This document shows, in pieces, positions 1 to 7,970 of a stretch of DNA of 64,000 nucleotides. This DNA is from Bacteroidales bacterium. GTDB taxonomy: Bacteria > Bacteroidota > Bacteroidia > Bacteroidales > UBA932. The stretch is taken from NCBI GenBank assembly GCA_009774765.1, contig VSOK01000008.1:1-64000 (forward strand). The letters run 5' to 3'. Both the position numbers and the translations under genes were made by a program. Under the pieces are notes generated by a model. The model made no database searches. It saw only the letters and a program-made list of their open reading frames with translations, and was not told where the DNA came from. How positions within the stretch are numbered: position 1 is the first letter of the stretch; each line of letters begins with the position of its first letter.

Positions 1-25
1 TTTTTTTGTGTCGCCCTGGAACGCA

Positions 26-55
26 CAACGGTGGCGGGTTAACCACACACCGTTG
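26..55. other. Inverted repeat, possible hairpin
   Basis: CAACGGTG (26-33) and CACCGTTG (48-55) can pair around a 14-nt loop. No T-run follows on either strand, so this is not a convincing terminator. The stretch 1-144 before the first promoter shows no convincing gene. The T-run at 1-7 could be the tail of a terminator whose stem lies outside the window. Confidence 0.3.
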
Positions 56-144
56 CACTTCTATCTTGAATCTTCATGTTTTTTCTGATTTGCACAAACA
101 TATCACAGACAGTCTTGCCCAAAGGATGTTAAGGACAGGTGCAA

Positions 145-175
145 CTTGTACTTTGTCGCGAAAACCTTAACTTTG
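145..175 (+). promoter_or_regulatory. Bacteroidota-type promoter of the dehydrogenase gene
   Basis: TAACTTTG at 168-175 matches the -7 consensus TAnnTTTG of the Bacteroidota housekeeping sigma factor. CTTG at 145-148 is a partial -33 element at 19-nt spacing. Transcription would begin near 180, giving a leader of about 65 nt before the ATG at 248. Confidence 0.55.
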
Positions 176-247
176 CATTACTGTCAATTTTAATAAACAT
201 CAGCAGTCCATCATACGGAAAACACAAAACTGCAATATATACTTAAT

Positions 248-1132
248 ATGTTCAATAAACTTGTTGCAATAGAGCCGGTCAGCCTCATACCGGCCGCTGA
301 AAAAAGACTTTACAACTTCGCACGGGAAGTCGTAACTTATGATGACATACCGCAGACAGATGAAGAAATCATCAACAGAATAGGAGATGCGGACGCTGTT
401 CTGCTCAGCTATACTTCAAGACTGGAGAGACCGGCACTTGAGAAATGCCCTAACGTCAGATATATCGGAATGTGCTGCTCTCTATATTCTCCGGAAAGTG
501 CCAATGTGGATATAAATTATGCCGGGCAGCGTGGAATCACCGTAACAGGTATACGTGACTATGGAGATGAAGGAGTCGTCGAATATGTCATCAGCGAACT
601 TGTCAGGCTTATGCACGGTTTCGGCCAACCATCTTGGGAAAGCACACCGAAAGAAATAACAGGACTGAAAGCAGGTATCGTCGGCCTCGGAAAATCAGGA
701 GGGATGATAGCCGACGCACTGCATTTTTTCGGAGCTGAAATCTCATATTTCGCACGCTCAGAAAAAGAATGGGCTTCTGAAAAAGGATATGTATTCAAGC
801 CCATGAAAGAACTTTTAAGAGACAATGAAGCAATATTCTGCTGTCTCAACAAAAACACCGTACTTCTTCACGAAGATGAATTCAAGGCTTTAGGAGACAG
901 GAAAATCCTTTTCAACACAGGTCTTTCCCCAGCCTGGGACGAGCAGCCGATGTTAAAATGGCTTGAAGGTGACAATCTGCTGTATTGCGACACGACCGGA
1001 GCACTCGGAGGAGAGCATCTTCTGACACATCCGAAAGTACACTGTATGCAAGTCTCCACGGGACGTACCATCCAGGCGTTTGACCGCCTCAGCGAAAAAG
1101 TCATTGCCAATATCGAAGCATATCTCGGATAA
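248..1132 (+). CDS. D-isomer-specific 2-hydroxyacid dehydrogenase-like oxidoreductase
   Basis: This is a 294-residue cytosolic protein of the NAD-dependent D-2-hydroxyacid dehydrogenase fold. A split N-terminal catalytic domain (1-100) is followed by a Rossmann domain with the dinucleotide loop GLGKSG at 146-151, and a C-terminal helix returns to the first domain. The family reduces 2-oxoacids to D-2-hydroxyacids. The usual catalytic Arg motif after the Rossmann domain is not recognisable: the segment reads NTGLSP at 223-228, and the conventional Arg-Glu-His trio cannot be assigned by eye. It may have diverged in substrate or lost dehydrogenase activity. It is monocistronic, with its own promoter and a shared terminator. 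The fold assignment is confident; the substrate is unknown. Confidence 0.75.
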   Translation: MFNKLVAIEPVSLIPAAEKRLYNFAREVVTYDDIPQTDEEIINRIGDADAVLLSYTSRLERPALEKCPNVRYIGMCCSLYSPESANVDINYAGQRGITVTGIRDYGDEGVVEYVISELVRLMHGFGQPSWESTPKEITGLKAGIVGLGKSGGMIADALHFFGAEISYFARSEKEWASEKGYVFKPMKELLRDNEAIFCCLNKNTVLLHEDEFKALGDRKILFNTGLSPAWDEQPMLKWLEGDNLLYCDTTGALGGEHLLTHPKVHCMQVSTGRTIQAFDRLSEKVIANIEAYLG

Positions 1133-1151
1133 CCATATCTTCAATAAGCAA

Positions 1152-1189
1152 ATGTTCCCATCGGACAAAATTTCGCCTGATGGGAACAT
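1152..1189. terminator. Bidirectional terminator hairpin
   Basis: A perfect 11-bp inverted repeat, ATGTTCCCATC (1152-1162) and its complement (1179-1189), lies between two convergent genes. TGTTTATT follows on the plus strand. It is placed to stop transcription from both sides. Confidence 0.75.
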
Positions 1190-1218
1190 CTGTTTATTAC
1201 ATTCACGGAACCAAAGCC

Positions 1219-1998
1219 TCAGAAAACTATCGGGGAGACTATTTTCTGCAGCACGTTTACAACGGACCAGGCGGCAATCTCACTTGTCGCACTATAGACA
1301 TCCACTACGGCACGGACCTGATCATTGCGCATCTCGACACGCTGGGTATCACCCTTGAATCCGGGAGTTGACTGTATCGTAACCTGCATATTATCCGGAC
1401 CGACTGAAGCGCGCGAAGCTGCAACCGTCACATTCACTTTTGTAGGAAACAGTCCTATAGCCTCCTTCGCACTGCCGGAAAACACAATTCTCTTATCCGT
1501 CTGGAGAGATTCGTCATATACAGGCGTTCCCCTCAAGGCATCGGGTCCCTTTTCGTTGAAAAATTCAGCGGAAGCATTGCCCATAAGCATAGCTGTCCTC
1601 AGCACGTCAAATCCGCCTGTCGCACCGGAAGCGACATAAACACGTGCTCCTCCTGCCGAAGCGGCACTCCGTACAGAAGCATAGAACTCATCGTCAGCGA
1701 ATGCCCCTATGGACAGAGTCACTATCGAGATCCCTTTCTCCAGAGCAGGTATGGCCAGCTCACGCATAGCCGCAGGAGAGGCCGCCTCCACAATATAGTC
1801 CGGTTTAAGGTCAAAAAGTTCAGACAGAGTCCGGCAGGCGGTACAGCTTCCGGAAAATTCAGCCGCCAGCCCGGCAACCTTTTCATAACTGCGGGAATAT
1901 GCTCCAACAAGTTCATATTCCGGCAAAAAACCATTTGCGACAGCCCCGGCAACAATATTGCCAAGCCTGCCGCAACCTACTATAGCCAACCTATTCAT
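1219..1998 (-). CDS. Aspartate dehydrogenase-like protein (NadX/DUF108 family)
   Basis: The 259-residue protein resembles L-aspartate dehydrogenase, which oxidises aspartate to iminoaspartate for NAD synthesis. It starts with a Rossmann loop GCGRLG at residues 8-13, has the EAASPAA segment at 71-77 that lines the cofactor, and the conserved SGATGG turn at 124-129. The family C-terminal domain normally carries a catalytic His in an N-x-H-E/R-I-type motif. Here the aligned stretch is DTQRVEM, with Gln at 219. It is the last gene of the ileS-dksA-lspA run, 14 nt after lspA. nadA, nadB and nadC are not in the window. The fold is likely right; aspartate dehydrogenase activity is doubtful. Confidence 0.7.
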   Translation of the reverse strand: MNRLAIVGCGRLGNIVAGAVANGFLPEYELVGAYSRSYEKVAGLAAEFSGSCTACRTLSELFDLKPDYIVEAASPAAMRELAIPALEKGISIVTLSIGAFADDEFYASVRSAASAGGARVYVASGATGGFDVLRTAMLMGNASAEFFNEKGPDALRGTPVYDESLQTDKRIVFSGSAKEAIGLFPTKVNVTVAASRASVGPDNMQVTIQSTPGFKGDTQRVEMRNDQVRAVVDVYSATSEIAAWSVVNVLQKIVSPIVF

Positions 1999-2012
1999 AA
2001 CAGAACAAGCAA

Positions 2013-2642
2013 TTATTCAGAAACTCCTTTATTCTCTTCCGAGGTAAAAAACCTATACTGGAAAAATATCAGATACAACGCACCGCAAGTGACGCAGCTG
2101 TCAGCAAAATTAAAGACAGGCTCAAAGAACCTGAAAGGATTGCCGCCTATAAAAGGCATCCACTCCGGCCATACGGTATCGATAATAGGAAAGTAGAACA
2201 TATCCACAACCTTGCCGAACATAAACGGAGCGTAATGTCCGCCAAATTCAGCCACAGCCCACGGCGTCGATTCAGAGAATACAAGTCCATAAAAGAAACA
2301 ATCAATTATGTTTCCCAACGCGCCTGCGGCGATCATAGTAAGTCCGACAACCACCCCCACAGGAGTATCGCCTTTTCTCAGAAGCTTTGATATCCAGTAT
2401 ACAAGCCCGCCGAAAAGAAATATGCGGAACAGTGAAAGAAGAAACTTCCCTGCCATACCTCCGAATTTCATTCCGAAAGCCATTCCTTCATTTTCAATGA
2501 AACATATACGGAACCAGTCTCCGATGACGTTGAAACTCTCGCCAAGAGTCATATTAGTCTTGACCAGAATCTTGATCACCTGGTCAAGAACCACCAATAT
2601 GACACCCAATATCAGCAGCTGCTTTCCTTTGGAAATCTTCAT
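2013..2642 (-). CDS. lspA: Lipoprotein signal peptidase (signal peptidase II)
   Basis: LspA cleaves the signal peptide of diacylglyceryl-modified prolipoproteins in the inner membrane. The 209-residue sequence has four hydrophobic segments. Its catalytic aspartates are D114 in GNIID and D181 in FNFADS, and the family motif NEGMAFG stands at 51-57. A roughly 30-residue insert (about 147-177) before the second Asp is typical of Bacteroidota LspA and makes it longer than the E. coli enzyme (about 164 residues). It begins 1 nt after dksA, so the two are probably translated together. Its clients in this window include the lipobox proteins at 9398, 36913, 49123 and 61772. Confidence 0.95.
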   Translation of the reverse strand: MKISKGKQLLILGVILVVLDQVIKILVKTNMTLGESFNVIGDWFRICFIENEGMAFGMKFGGMAGKFLLSLFRIFLFGGLVYWISKLLRKGDTPVGVVVGLTMIAAGALGNIIDCFFYGLVFSESTPWAVAEFGGHYAPFMFGKVVDMFYFPIIDTVWPEWMPFIGGNPFRFFEPVFNFADSCVTCGALYLIFFQYRFFTSEENKGVSE

Positions 2643-2643
2643 C

Positions 2644-3054
2644 CTATTTCTTGTTTAGCATTTCCTTTGCCTCCACAGTCAAAGTGGCGTGAGGAACAAG
2701 ACGGAGCCTCTCCTTAGGAATCAGCTTGCCTGTCATACGGCATACACCGTATGTCTTGTTCTCAATACGGACAAGGGCAGCCTCAAGGTTCTGAATGAAT
2801 TTATACTGACGCTGGGCAAGCTGTCCGGCCTCTTCCTTTGAAAGGGTAGCCGCTCCTTCCTCCATAATCTTGAACGTAGGAGATGTATCCTCTATATCAT
2901 TGCTTGAACCATGTGTGACCATATCACGCAAAGTCTTATACTCTTTCTTCGCTTTGTCAAGCATATCAAGAATTATAGTCTTGAACTCCTGAAGCTCTTC
3001 ATCGCTGTAGCGGACCTGAATATCCTGTCCGCCATCCTTCATTTCTTCAGCCAT
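2644..3054 (-). CDS. dksA: TraR/DksA-family RNA polymerase-binding protein
   Basis: This 136-residue protein has the coiled-coil hairpin of DksA (about 20-95) followed by the globular zinc-finger region. DksA enters the secondary channel of RNA polymerase and, with ppGpp, adjusts transcription of stable RNA and biosynthetic genes. Only one of the four zinc cysteines remains (C105). The others are replaced in CRMTGKLI and VPHATL, so the domain must fold without zinc. From memory this pattern is common in Bacteroidota. It lies between ileS and lspA, 46 nt after ileS. Confidence 0.9.
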   Translation of the reverse strand: MAEEMKDGGQDIQVRYSDEELQEFKTIILDMLDKAKKEYKTLRDMVTHGSSNDIEDTSPTFKIMEEGAATLSKEEAGQLAQRQYKFIQNLEAALVRIENKTYGVCRMTGKLIPKERLRLVPHATLTVEAKEMLNKK

Positions 3055-3100
3055 ATCGCTATTATTTTAAGTATTATCAATAATGTCCACAAATCGCAGA

Positions 3101-6100
3101 CTACAACTTCACAACTTCTATGCGGATGACACCATCGCCCCATTCCACCTCAGCAGCATTACCTGCATCAGCCAGAGCACCGGCCTCTACCGTCTTGGCC
3201 AGGGTCTGTGAAGCGACATAGTCACCGAAAGCGCAAAGTGCATCAGCAATATCTGCACCATCTTCACCGTCCGCAAATATTTTGACGTTTATTTTGTCCG
3301 TAACATCAAATCCGCTGTCCTTGCGAAGATTCTGAATCCTGTTTATAAGCTCCCTGGCAATACCTTCCTTCTTCAGGTCATCGGTAACCGTAATGTCAAG
3401 GGCAAGTGTAAGGCTGCCTTCCGTTGCGACAAGCCATCCCGGCATATCTTCGGAAGAAATCTCATAGTCCCCTTTCACGATCTTGACCTGATCGCCGTCC
3501 GCCAGAGTAAGCATATATCCTTCCCCTGTAGCCTCCTGGGCCTGGATCGCAGATATTTCAGCCTGTCCCAACATATTGAAAGCAGCTGAAATAGCCTTCA
3601 TCTTGGCTCCGTACATCTTTCCGAGCGTCTTGAAGTTCGGCTTGATCTTCTTCGTAATCAAGCCCTCTGTATCAGCAAGGAACTCAGCCTCCTTGACATT
3701 GACTTCACCCAGGAGAAGACCTTTGACAAGCTCAAGCTGCTCCTTTACTCTCTGATCTATCACAGGAATGACAAGCTTGGAAAGCGGCTGTCTTACCTTT
3801 ATATTTACTTTTCTCCTCAATGCCAACACCATAGAAGATGCCCTCTGGGCAAGATCCATCCTTTCCTCAAGATCCTTGTCGACAACGGAAGCATCGTATG
3901 AAGGCATTGACACGAAATGTACAGACTCTGCTCCAGGAACAAGGTCAAGATACATTCTGTCCATAAAGAAAGGAGCAATAGGAGCCGCCAGTTTGGCAAC
4001 AGCCACCAGCACCTCATACAAAGTCTGATATGCGGACAGCTTGTCCCTGTCCATAGAACCGCCCCAGAATCTCTTCCTGTTGAGTCGTACATACCAGTTG
4101 CTCAGATGGTCACACACGAAATCCTGGATAAGACGCCCTGCAGCAGTAATATCGTAATCCTCGTATGCCTCCACAACCTCTTTGACAAGAGTATTCAGCA
4201 TTGAAACCACCCATCTGTCTATTTCAGGACGCTCTGACACAGGCACCTTCGGAGCTTCGATATCGAAGCCGTCCACATTGGCATAAAGCGCGAAGAAAGA
4301 ATACGTGTTGTACAATGTACCGAAGAACTTCCTTCTAACCTCATCCACACCAGCAATGTCAAATTTGAGGTTGTCCCACGGCTGTGAATTGGTAAGCATA
4401 TACCATCTGAGAGCATCAGGTCCATATTTGTCAAGCTCAGTGAACGGATCCACCGCATTGCCGAGACGTTTGCTCATCTTGTTGCCGTCCTTGTCAAGCA
4501 CAAGACCGTTTGAAATGACTCTCTTGAACGCGCACTTGTCGCTGACCATAGTATTTATCGCGTGAAGAGTATAGAACCATCCGCGTGTCTGGTCAACTCC
4601 CTCAGCAATAAAATCAGCTGTGCATCCGAATCTCGGAGCACCGAGATTGCGCAGACCTTCCTGTGCATACGGCATCGCTCCGGAATCAAACCACACATCG
4701 ATAAGGTCCGTCTCACGGATCATCTTCCTGCCTGTATCGGAAACAAGGAATACATTGTCCGCATACGGTCTGTGGAGGTCGATTTTGTCATAATTCTCCT
4801 TTGACATATCAGAAGGATCGAAACCGTTGTCCTTCAGAGGATTTGACTCCATAACACCGGCTGCGACAGCCTTTTCTATCTCAGCATAGAACTCTTTCAT
4901 AGAACCTATGCACTTCTCCTCCTTGCCGTCTTCCGTTCTCCAGACAGGAAGAGGGGTTCCCCAATACCGGCTGCGTGAAAGGTTCCAGTCCTGTATGTTC
5001 TCAAGCCATTTGCCGAAACGTCCCGTACCGGTAGCCTCCGGTTTCCAGGTAATTGTATTGTTCAGCTCTATCATCCTGTCCCTTACGGCAGTAGTCCTGA
5101 TAAACCACGAATCAAGAGGATAATATATCACTGGCTTGTCCGTCCTCCAGCAATGAGGATAATTATGAGTATGTTTTTCTATCCTGAACGCCTTTCCCTG
5201 CTGTTTGAGCATAACGCAGATGTCTACATCAAGCGTAGGGGCGTCAGCGTCAAGAGAAGAATCGTATGCGTTCTTGACATATCTTCCGGCAAATTCCTTA
5301 TAGTCATCCGAAACCCTCTCCGCCACGTATGCAGGATCCAGATCTTCAATCCTGAAGAAACGTCCCTGACGGTCCACCTGGGCCTGATATTCACCGTTCC
5401 TGTCAAGAACCCTGAGCGCAGGAACACCGGCAGCCTTGGCCACCTTATTGTCATCCGCACCGAAAGTAGGAGCGATATGGACTATTCCTGTTCCGTCTTC
5501 TACAGTCACGTAATCACCTGAAATCACGCGGAAAGCGCCTGCATCAGGCTTGAACCAAGGAATCAGCTGATGGTATGATACTCCCACAAGTTCGGATCCC
5601 TTGAACGAGCCTTCAAGAACCCTGTAAGGCACAAGCTTGTCTCCCTGCTTGTATTCCTCAAGAGGAATTTCCGCAGCTTTCGGATTGAACAGAGTATTCA
5701 GAAGAGCCTCGGCGACAACATAAATAGCCGGAGCACCGCTATAAGGATTGAATGAAAGAACCCGTACATATTTTATTTCCGGACCTACGCACAATGCGGT
5801 ATTGGAAGGCAACGTCCACGGCGTGGTAGTCCAGGCGAGGAAATACACCGGGAAAGTCTCGCATCCGAACAGTATCTGTGACTTTTCATCCTTTATGACC
5901 TCAAACTGCACCGTAGCCGTAGTGTCTTTCACGTCACGGTAGCAGCCAGGCTGATTGAGCTCGTGTGAACTGAGTCCGGTACCGGCAGCAGGAGAATAAG
6001 GCTGTATTGAATAACCCTTGTAAAGAAGACCTTTGTCATAAATCTTCTTAAGCAGATACCATAGGGTTTCGATATAACGGTTGTCGTATGTGATATAAGG

Positions 6101-6538
6101 GTCATCCATATCAACCCAATAACCTATCCTTTCCGTCATGGAAACCCACTCTTTTGTATATTTCATAACCTCCTTGCGGCAGGCTTTGTTGTAGTCCTCT
6201 ACACTTATCTTGGTGCCGATATCCTCTTTGGTTATACCAAGCATCTTCTCGACACCCAATTCGACAGGAAGCCCGTGGGTATCCCATCCTGCACGACGGG
6301 CCACCTTATATCCGCTCTGCGTCTTGTACCGGCAGATTGCATCTTTGATCGAACGTGCCATAACATGGTGTATACCAGGCATACCGTTGGCTGATGGTGG
6401 TCCTTCAAAGAAAATGAACTCCGGAGCACCTTCCCTGACCTCAAGGGATCTTCTGAAAGTATTGTTCTTTTTCCACCTGTCAAGCACTTCATTGCCGACA
6501 GCGACCAGATCCAAATTCTTATACTCGTTAAATGTCAT
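3101..6538 (-). CDS. ileS: Isoleucyl-tRNA synthetase, type 2
   Basis: IleRS charges tRNA-Ile and edits misactivated valine. The start at 6538 (MTFNEY) gives 1145 residues. A longer upstream frame to 6607 is rejected because it adds 23 residues with no family resemblance and covers the promoter. The class I signature normally reading HxGH is GIHH at residues 55-58, so its first and third positions are exchanged. The KMSKR loop is at 687-691. Length and the absence of a C-terminal zinc module fit the eukaryote-like type-2 IleRS, a group known for mupirocin tolerance. The editing domain (CP1) occupies roughly 190-400. It is the first gene of the operon with dksA, lspA and the NadX-like gene. Confidence 0.97.
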   Translation of the reverse strand: MTFNEYKNLDLVAVGNEVLDRWKKNNTFRRSLEVREGAPEFIFFEGPPSANGMPGIHHVMARSIKDAICRYKTQSGYKVARRAGWDTHGLPVELGVEKMLGITKEDIGTKISVEDYNKACRKEVMKYTKEWVSMTERIGYWVDMDDPYITYDNRYIETLWYLLKKIYDKGLLYKGYSIQPYSPAAGTGLSSHELNQPGCYRDVKDTTATVQFEVIKDEKSQILFGCETFPVYFLAWTTTPWTLPSNTALCVGPEIKYVRVLSFNPYSGAPAIYVVAEALLNTLFNPKAAEIPLEEYKQGDKLVPYRVLEGSFKGSELVGVSYHQLIPWFKPDAGAFRVISGDYVTVEDGTGIVHIAPTFGADDNKVAKAAGVPALRVLDRNGEYQAQVDRQGRFFRIEDLDPAYVAERVSDDYKEFAGRYVKNAYDSSLDADAPTLDVDICVMLKQQGKAFRIEKHTHNYPHCWRTDKPVIYYPLDSWFIRTTAVRDRMIELNNTITWKPEATGTGRFGKWLENIQDWNLSRSRYWGTPLPVWRTEDGKEEKCIGSMKEFYAEIEKAVAAGVMESNPLKDNGFDPSDMSKENYDKIDLHRPYADNVFLVSDTGRKMIRETDLIDVWFDSGAMPYAQEGLRNLGAPRFGCTADFIAEGVDQTRGWFYTLHAINTMVSDKCAFKRVISNGLVLDKDGNKMSKRLGNAVDPFTELDKYGPDALRWYMLTNSQPWDNLKFDIAGVDEVRRKFFGTLYNTYSFFALYANVDGFDIEAPKVPVSERPEIDRWVVSMLNTLVKEVVEAYEDYDITAAGRLIQDFVCDHLSNWYVRLNRKRFWGGSMDRDKLSAYQTLYEVLVAVAKLAAPIAPFFMDRMYLDLVPGAESVHFVSMPSYDASVVDKDLEERMDLAQRASSMVLALRRKVNIKVRQPLSKLVIPVIDQRVKEQLELVKGLLLGEVNVKEAEFLADTEGLITKKIKPNFKTLGKMYGAKMKAISAAFNMLGQAEISAIQAQEATGEGYMLTLADGDQVKIVKGDYEISSEDMPGWLVATEGSLTLALDITVTDDLKKEGIARELINRIQNLRKDSGFDVTDKINVKIFADGEDGADIADALCAFGDYVASQTLAKTVEAGALADAGNAAEVEWGDGVIRIEVVKL

Positions 6539-6594
6539 ATTTTTTATATAATTTTGCAACCGGTTTTTACCGCATTGCAGATTCAAACAATTTG

Positions 6595-6626
6595 CAAATA
6601 TAAACATTTGAAAATATTATCGCAAA
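6595..6626 (-). promoter_or_regulatory. Promoter of the ileS operon
   Basis: Read on the minus strand, TTTG (6626-6623) is followed after 20 nt by TATATTTG (6602-6595), a full match to TAnnTTTG. The predicted start of transcription is near 6589, about 50 nt before the ileS ATG. Confidence 0.6.
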
Positions 6627-6628
6627 CT

Positions 6629-7123
6629 ATGAATATTCTGGATATTATTCTGTTGCTATGCTTCATCCCGGCTATCATCAACGGACTGAGAAAAGGGTTC
6701 ATCTCACAAGTGATAGCCATCATATCTCTCGTGCTCGGAACGTGGCTGTCGTTCAAATTTTCCGTCACACTCAGCCATTGGATGTCACAATGGATAGAAA
6801 CTTCGCCGCAACTGCTGAATACAATCGCTTTCGCCGTAATATTCGTAGTGGTCGTCTTCGTACTGTTCGCGATAGGAAAAATCTTTGAGGCGACAATAAA
6901 AATAATCATGCTGAGCTGGCTGAACAAACTTTTGGGGGTATTGTTCGCATTCCTGAAATGCGCAATCATACTGGGACTTGTCATTCTGGCGTTCAACGCC
7001 CTGAATACGACCTTCGGTCTCGTACCGGAAAAGACGCTTGCCGATTCGGCATTCTATTACCCTCTGAAAAATATGGCATACTCCGTATTCCCTTATCTCA
7101 AAGGGCTGATTATGGGAATATAA
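6629..7123 (+). CDS. CvpA family membrane protein
   Basis: The protein has 164 residues with four predicted transmembrane helices (about 3-21, 28-48, 65-88 and 102-125) and matches the CvpA family, named for colicin V production in E. coli. The molecular role of the family is poorly defined. The start MNILDI at 6629 is chosen because the open frame extends 25 polar residues further upstream into the ileS promoter. tsaB follows after 21 nt and is probably co-transcribed. Confidence 0.85.
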   Translation: MNILDIILLLCFIPAIINGLRKGFISQVIAIISLVLGTWLSFKFSVTLSHWMSQWIETSPQLLNTIAFAVIFVVVVFVLFAIGKIFEATIKIIMLSWLNKLLGVLFAFLKCAIILGLVILAFNALNTTFGLVPEKTLADSAFYYPLKNMAYSVFPYLKGLIMGI

Positions 7124-7144
7124 CGCCATAAAAAGACTACTGAA

Positions 7145-7837
7145 ATGGAAAATATAATACTGATCGAGACTTCCACAGCCTTGTGCTCAACCGCCCTTGC
7201 AAAGGACGGAGAAATAATTTCATATAGAGAAAGCAGCGGGCAGAAAGCCCACGCCTCACTTACAGCCCCGTTCATACAGGAAATGCTTGAAGAGAACGAT
7301 ATGACAATACGGGACTGCAGCGCAGTCTGTGTAAGTATGGGTCCAGGATCATATACAGGGCTGAGAGTAGGAGTATCCACGGCAAAAGGACTCTGTTTCG
7401 GAGCCGATATTCCACTTATAGCAGTCGGAACCCTTGACACGCTTGCATGGCAGGCCATTTCAGAGGACGCTCTTCCGGAAGGATGCAAATATATAGTCCC
7501 TATGGTAGATGCCAGAAGGATGGAAGTCTACACTGCCGTATTTTCCCCTGAAGGAAAACAGCTGACAGAAACTGAACCTCATATAGTGACAGAAGGAAGT
7601 TTCACGGCAGAGCTGGCGGAAGGCCCGGTACTTTTCATCGGCGACGGGGCGGAAAAATGCAGAGGCACATTGACACATCCCAACGCACATTTTGCACAGT
7701 GCTGTCCGAAAGCCTCGTCAATGCTTATGCCTGCAATGAAGGAATTCAATGAAGGAAATTTCAGGGATGTGGCCTACTTCGAACCGTTCTACCTCAAGGA
7801 ATTCGTCGCCACCGCCAGCAAGAAAAAATTGTTCTGA
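7145..7837 (+). CDS. tsaB: tRNA threonylcarbamoyladenosine biosynthesis protein TsaB
   Basis: TsaB is the scaffold partner of TsaD in making the t6A modification at position 37 of ANN-decoding tRNAs. The 230-residue protein has the ASKHA-fold start IETSTALCSTAL and the family hallmark GPGSYTGLRVG at about 66-76. It lacks the metal-binding His motif of TsaD, as expected for TsaB. tsaD and tsaE are not in this window. The 3-prime end runs directly into a short tandem repeat rather than a terminator. Confidence 0.95.
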   Translation: MENIILIETSTALCSTALAKDGEIISYRESSGQKAHASLTAPFIQEMLEENDMTIRDCSAVCVSMGPGSYTGLRVGVSTAKGLCFGADIPLIAVGTLDTLAWQAISEDALPEGCKYIVPMVDARRMEVYTAVFSPEGKQLTETEPHIVTEGSFTAELAEGPVLFIGDGAEKCRGTLTHPNAHFAQCCPKASSMLMPAMKEFNEGNFRDVAYFEPFYLKEFVATASKKKLF

Positions 7838-7897
7838 TTCCACATTTCACCGATTTTATTTCCACATTTCACCGATTTTATTTCCACATTTCACCGA
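7838..7897. repeat. 22-bp tandem direct repeat, about 2.7 copies
   Basis: Copies start at 7838, 7860 and 7882 with period exactly 22. Each contains the core CCACATTTCACCGA, and the first two continue into TTTTA. The third copy ends after the core. The array begins immediately after the tsaB stop codon and ends about 75 nt before the DUF4143 ATPase gene. The copies lack the 30-40-nt unique spacers of a CRISPR. Its origin is unknown: it could be slippage, an insertion scar or a protein-binding array. Confidence 0.9.
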
Positions 7898-7970
7898 AAA
7901 TCACCATAAAGTATTGATTAAAAGGAATATTGTCATTAGTTTTGCCTATGGGTTATAAACAAGATTTAAT

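Noticed and set aside
6539..6607. N-terminal extension of ileS
   Set aside because: It would add 23 residues with no IleRS resemblance and would cover the promoter; the ATG at 6538 matches the family start.
7838..7897. CRISPR array
   Set aside because: Three copies with a strict 22-nt period and no unique spacers; no cas genes nearby.
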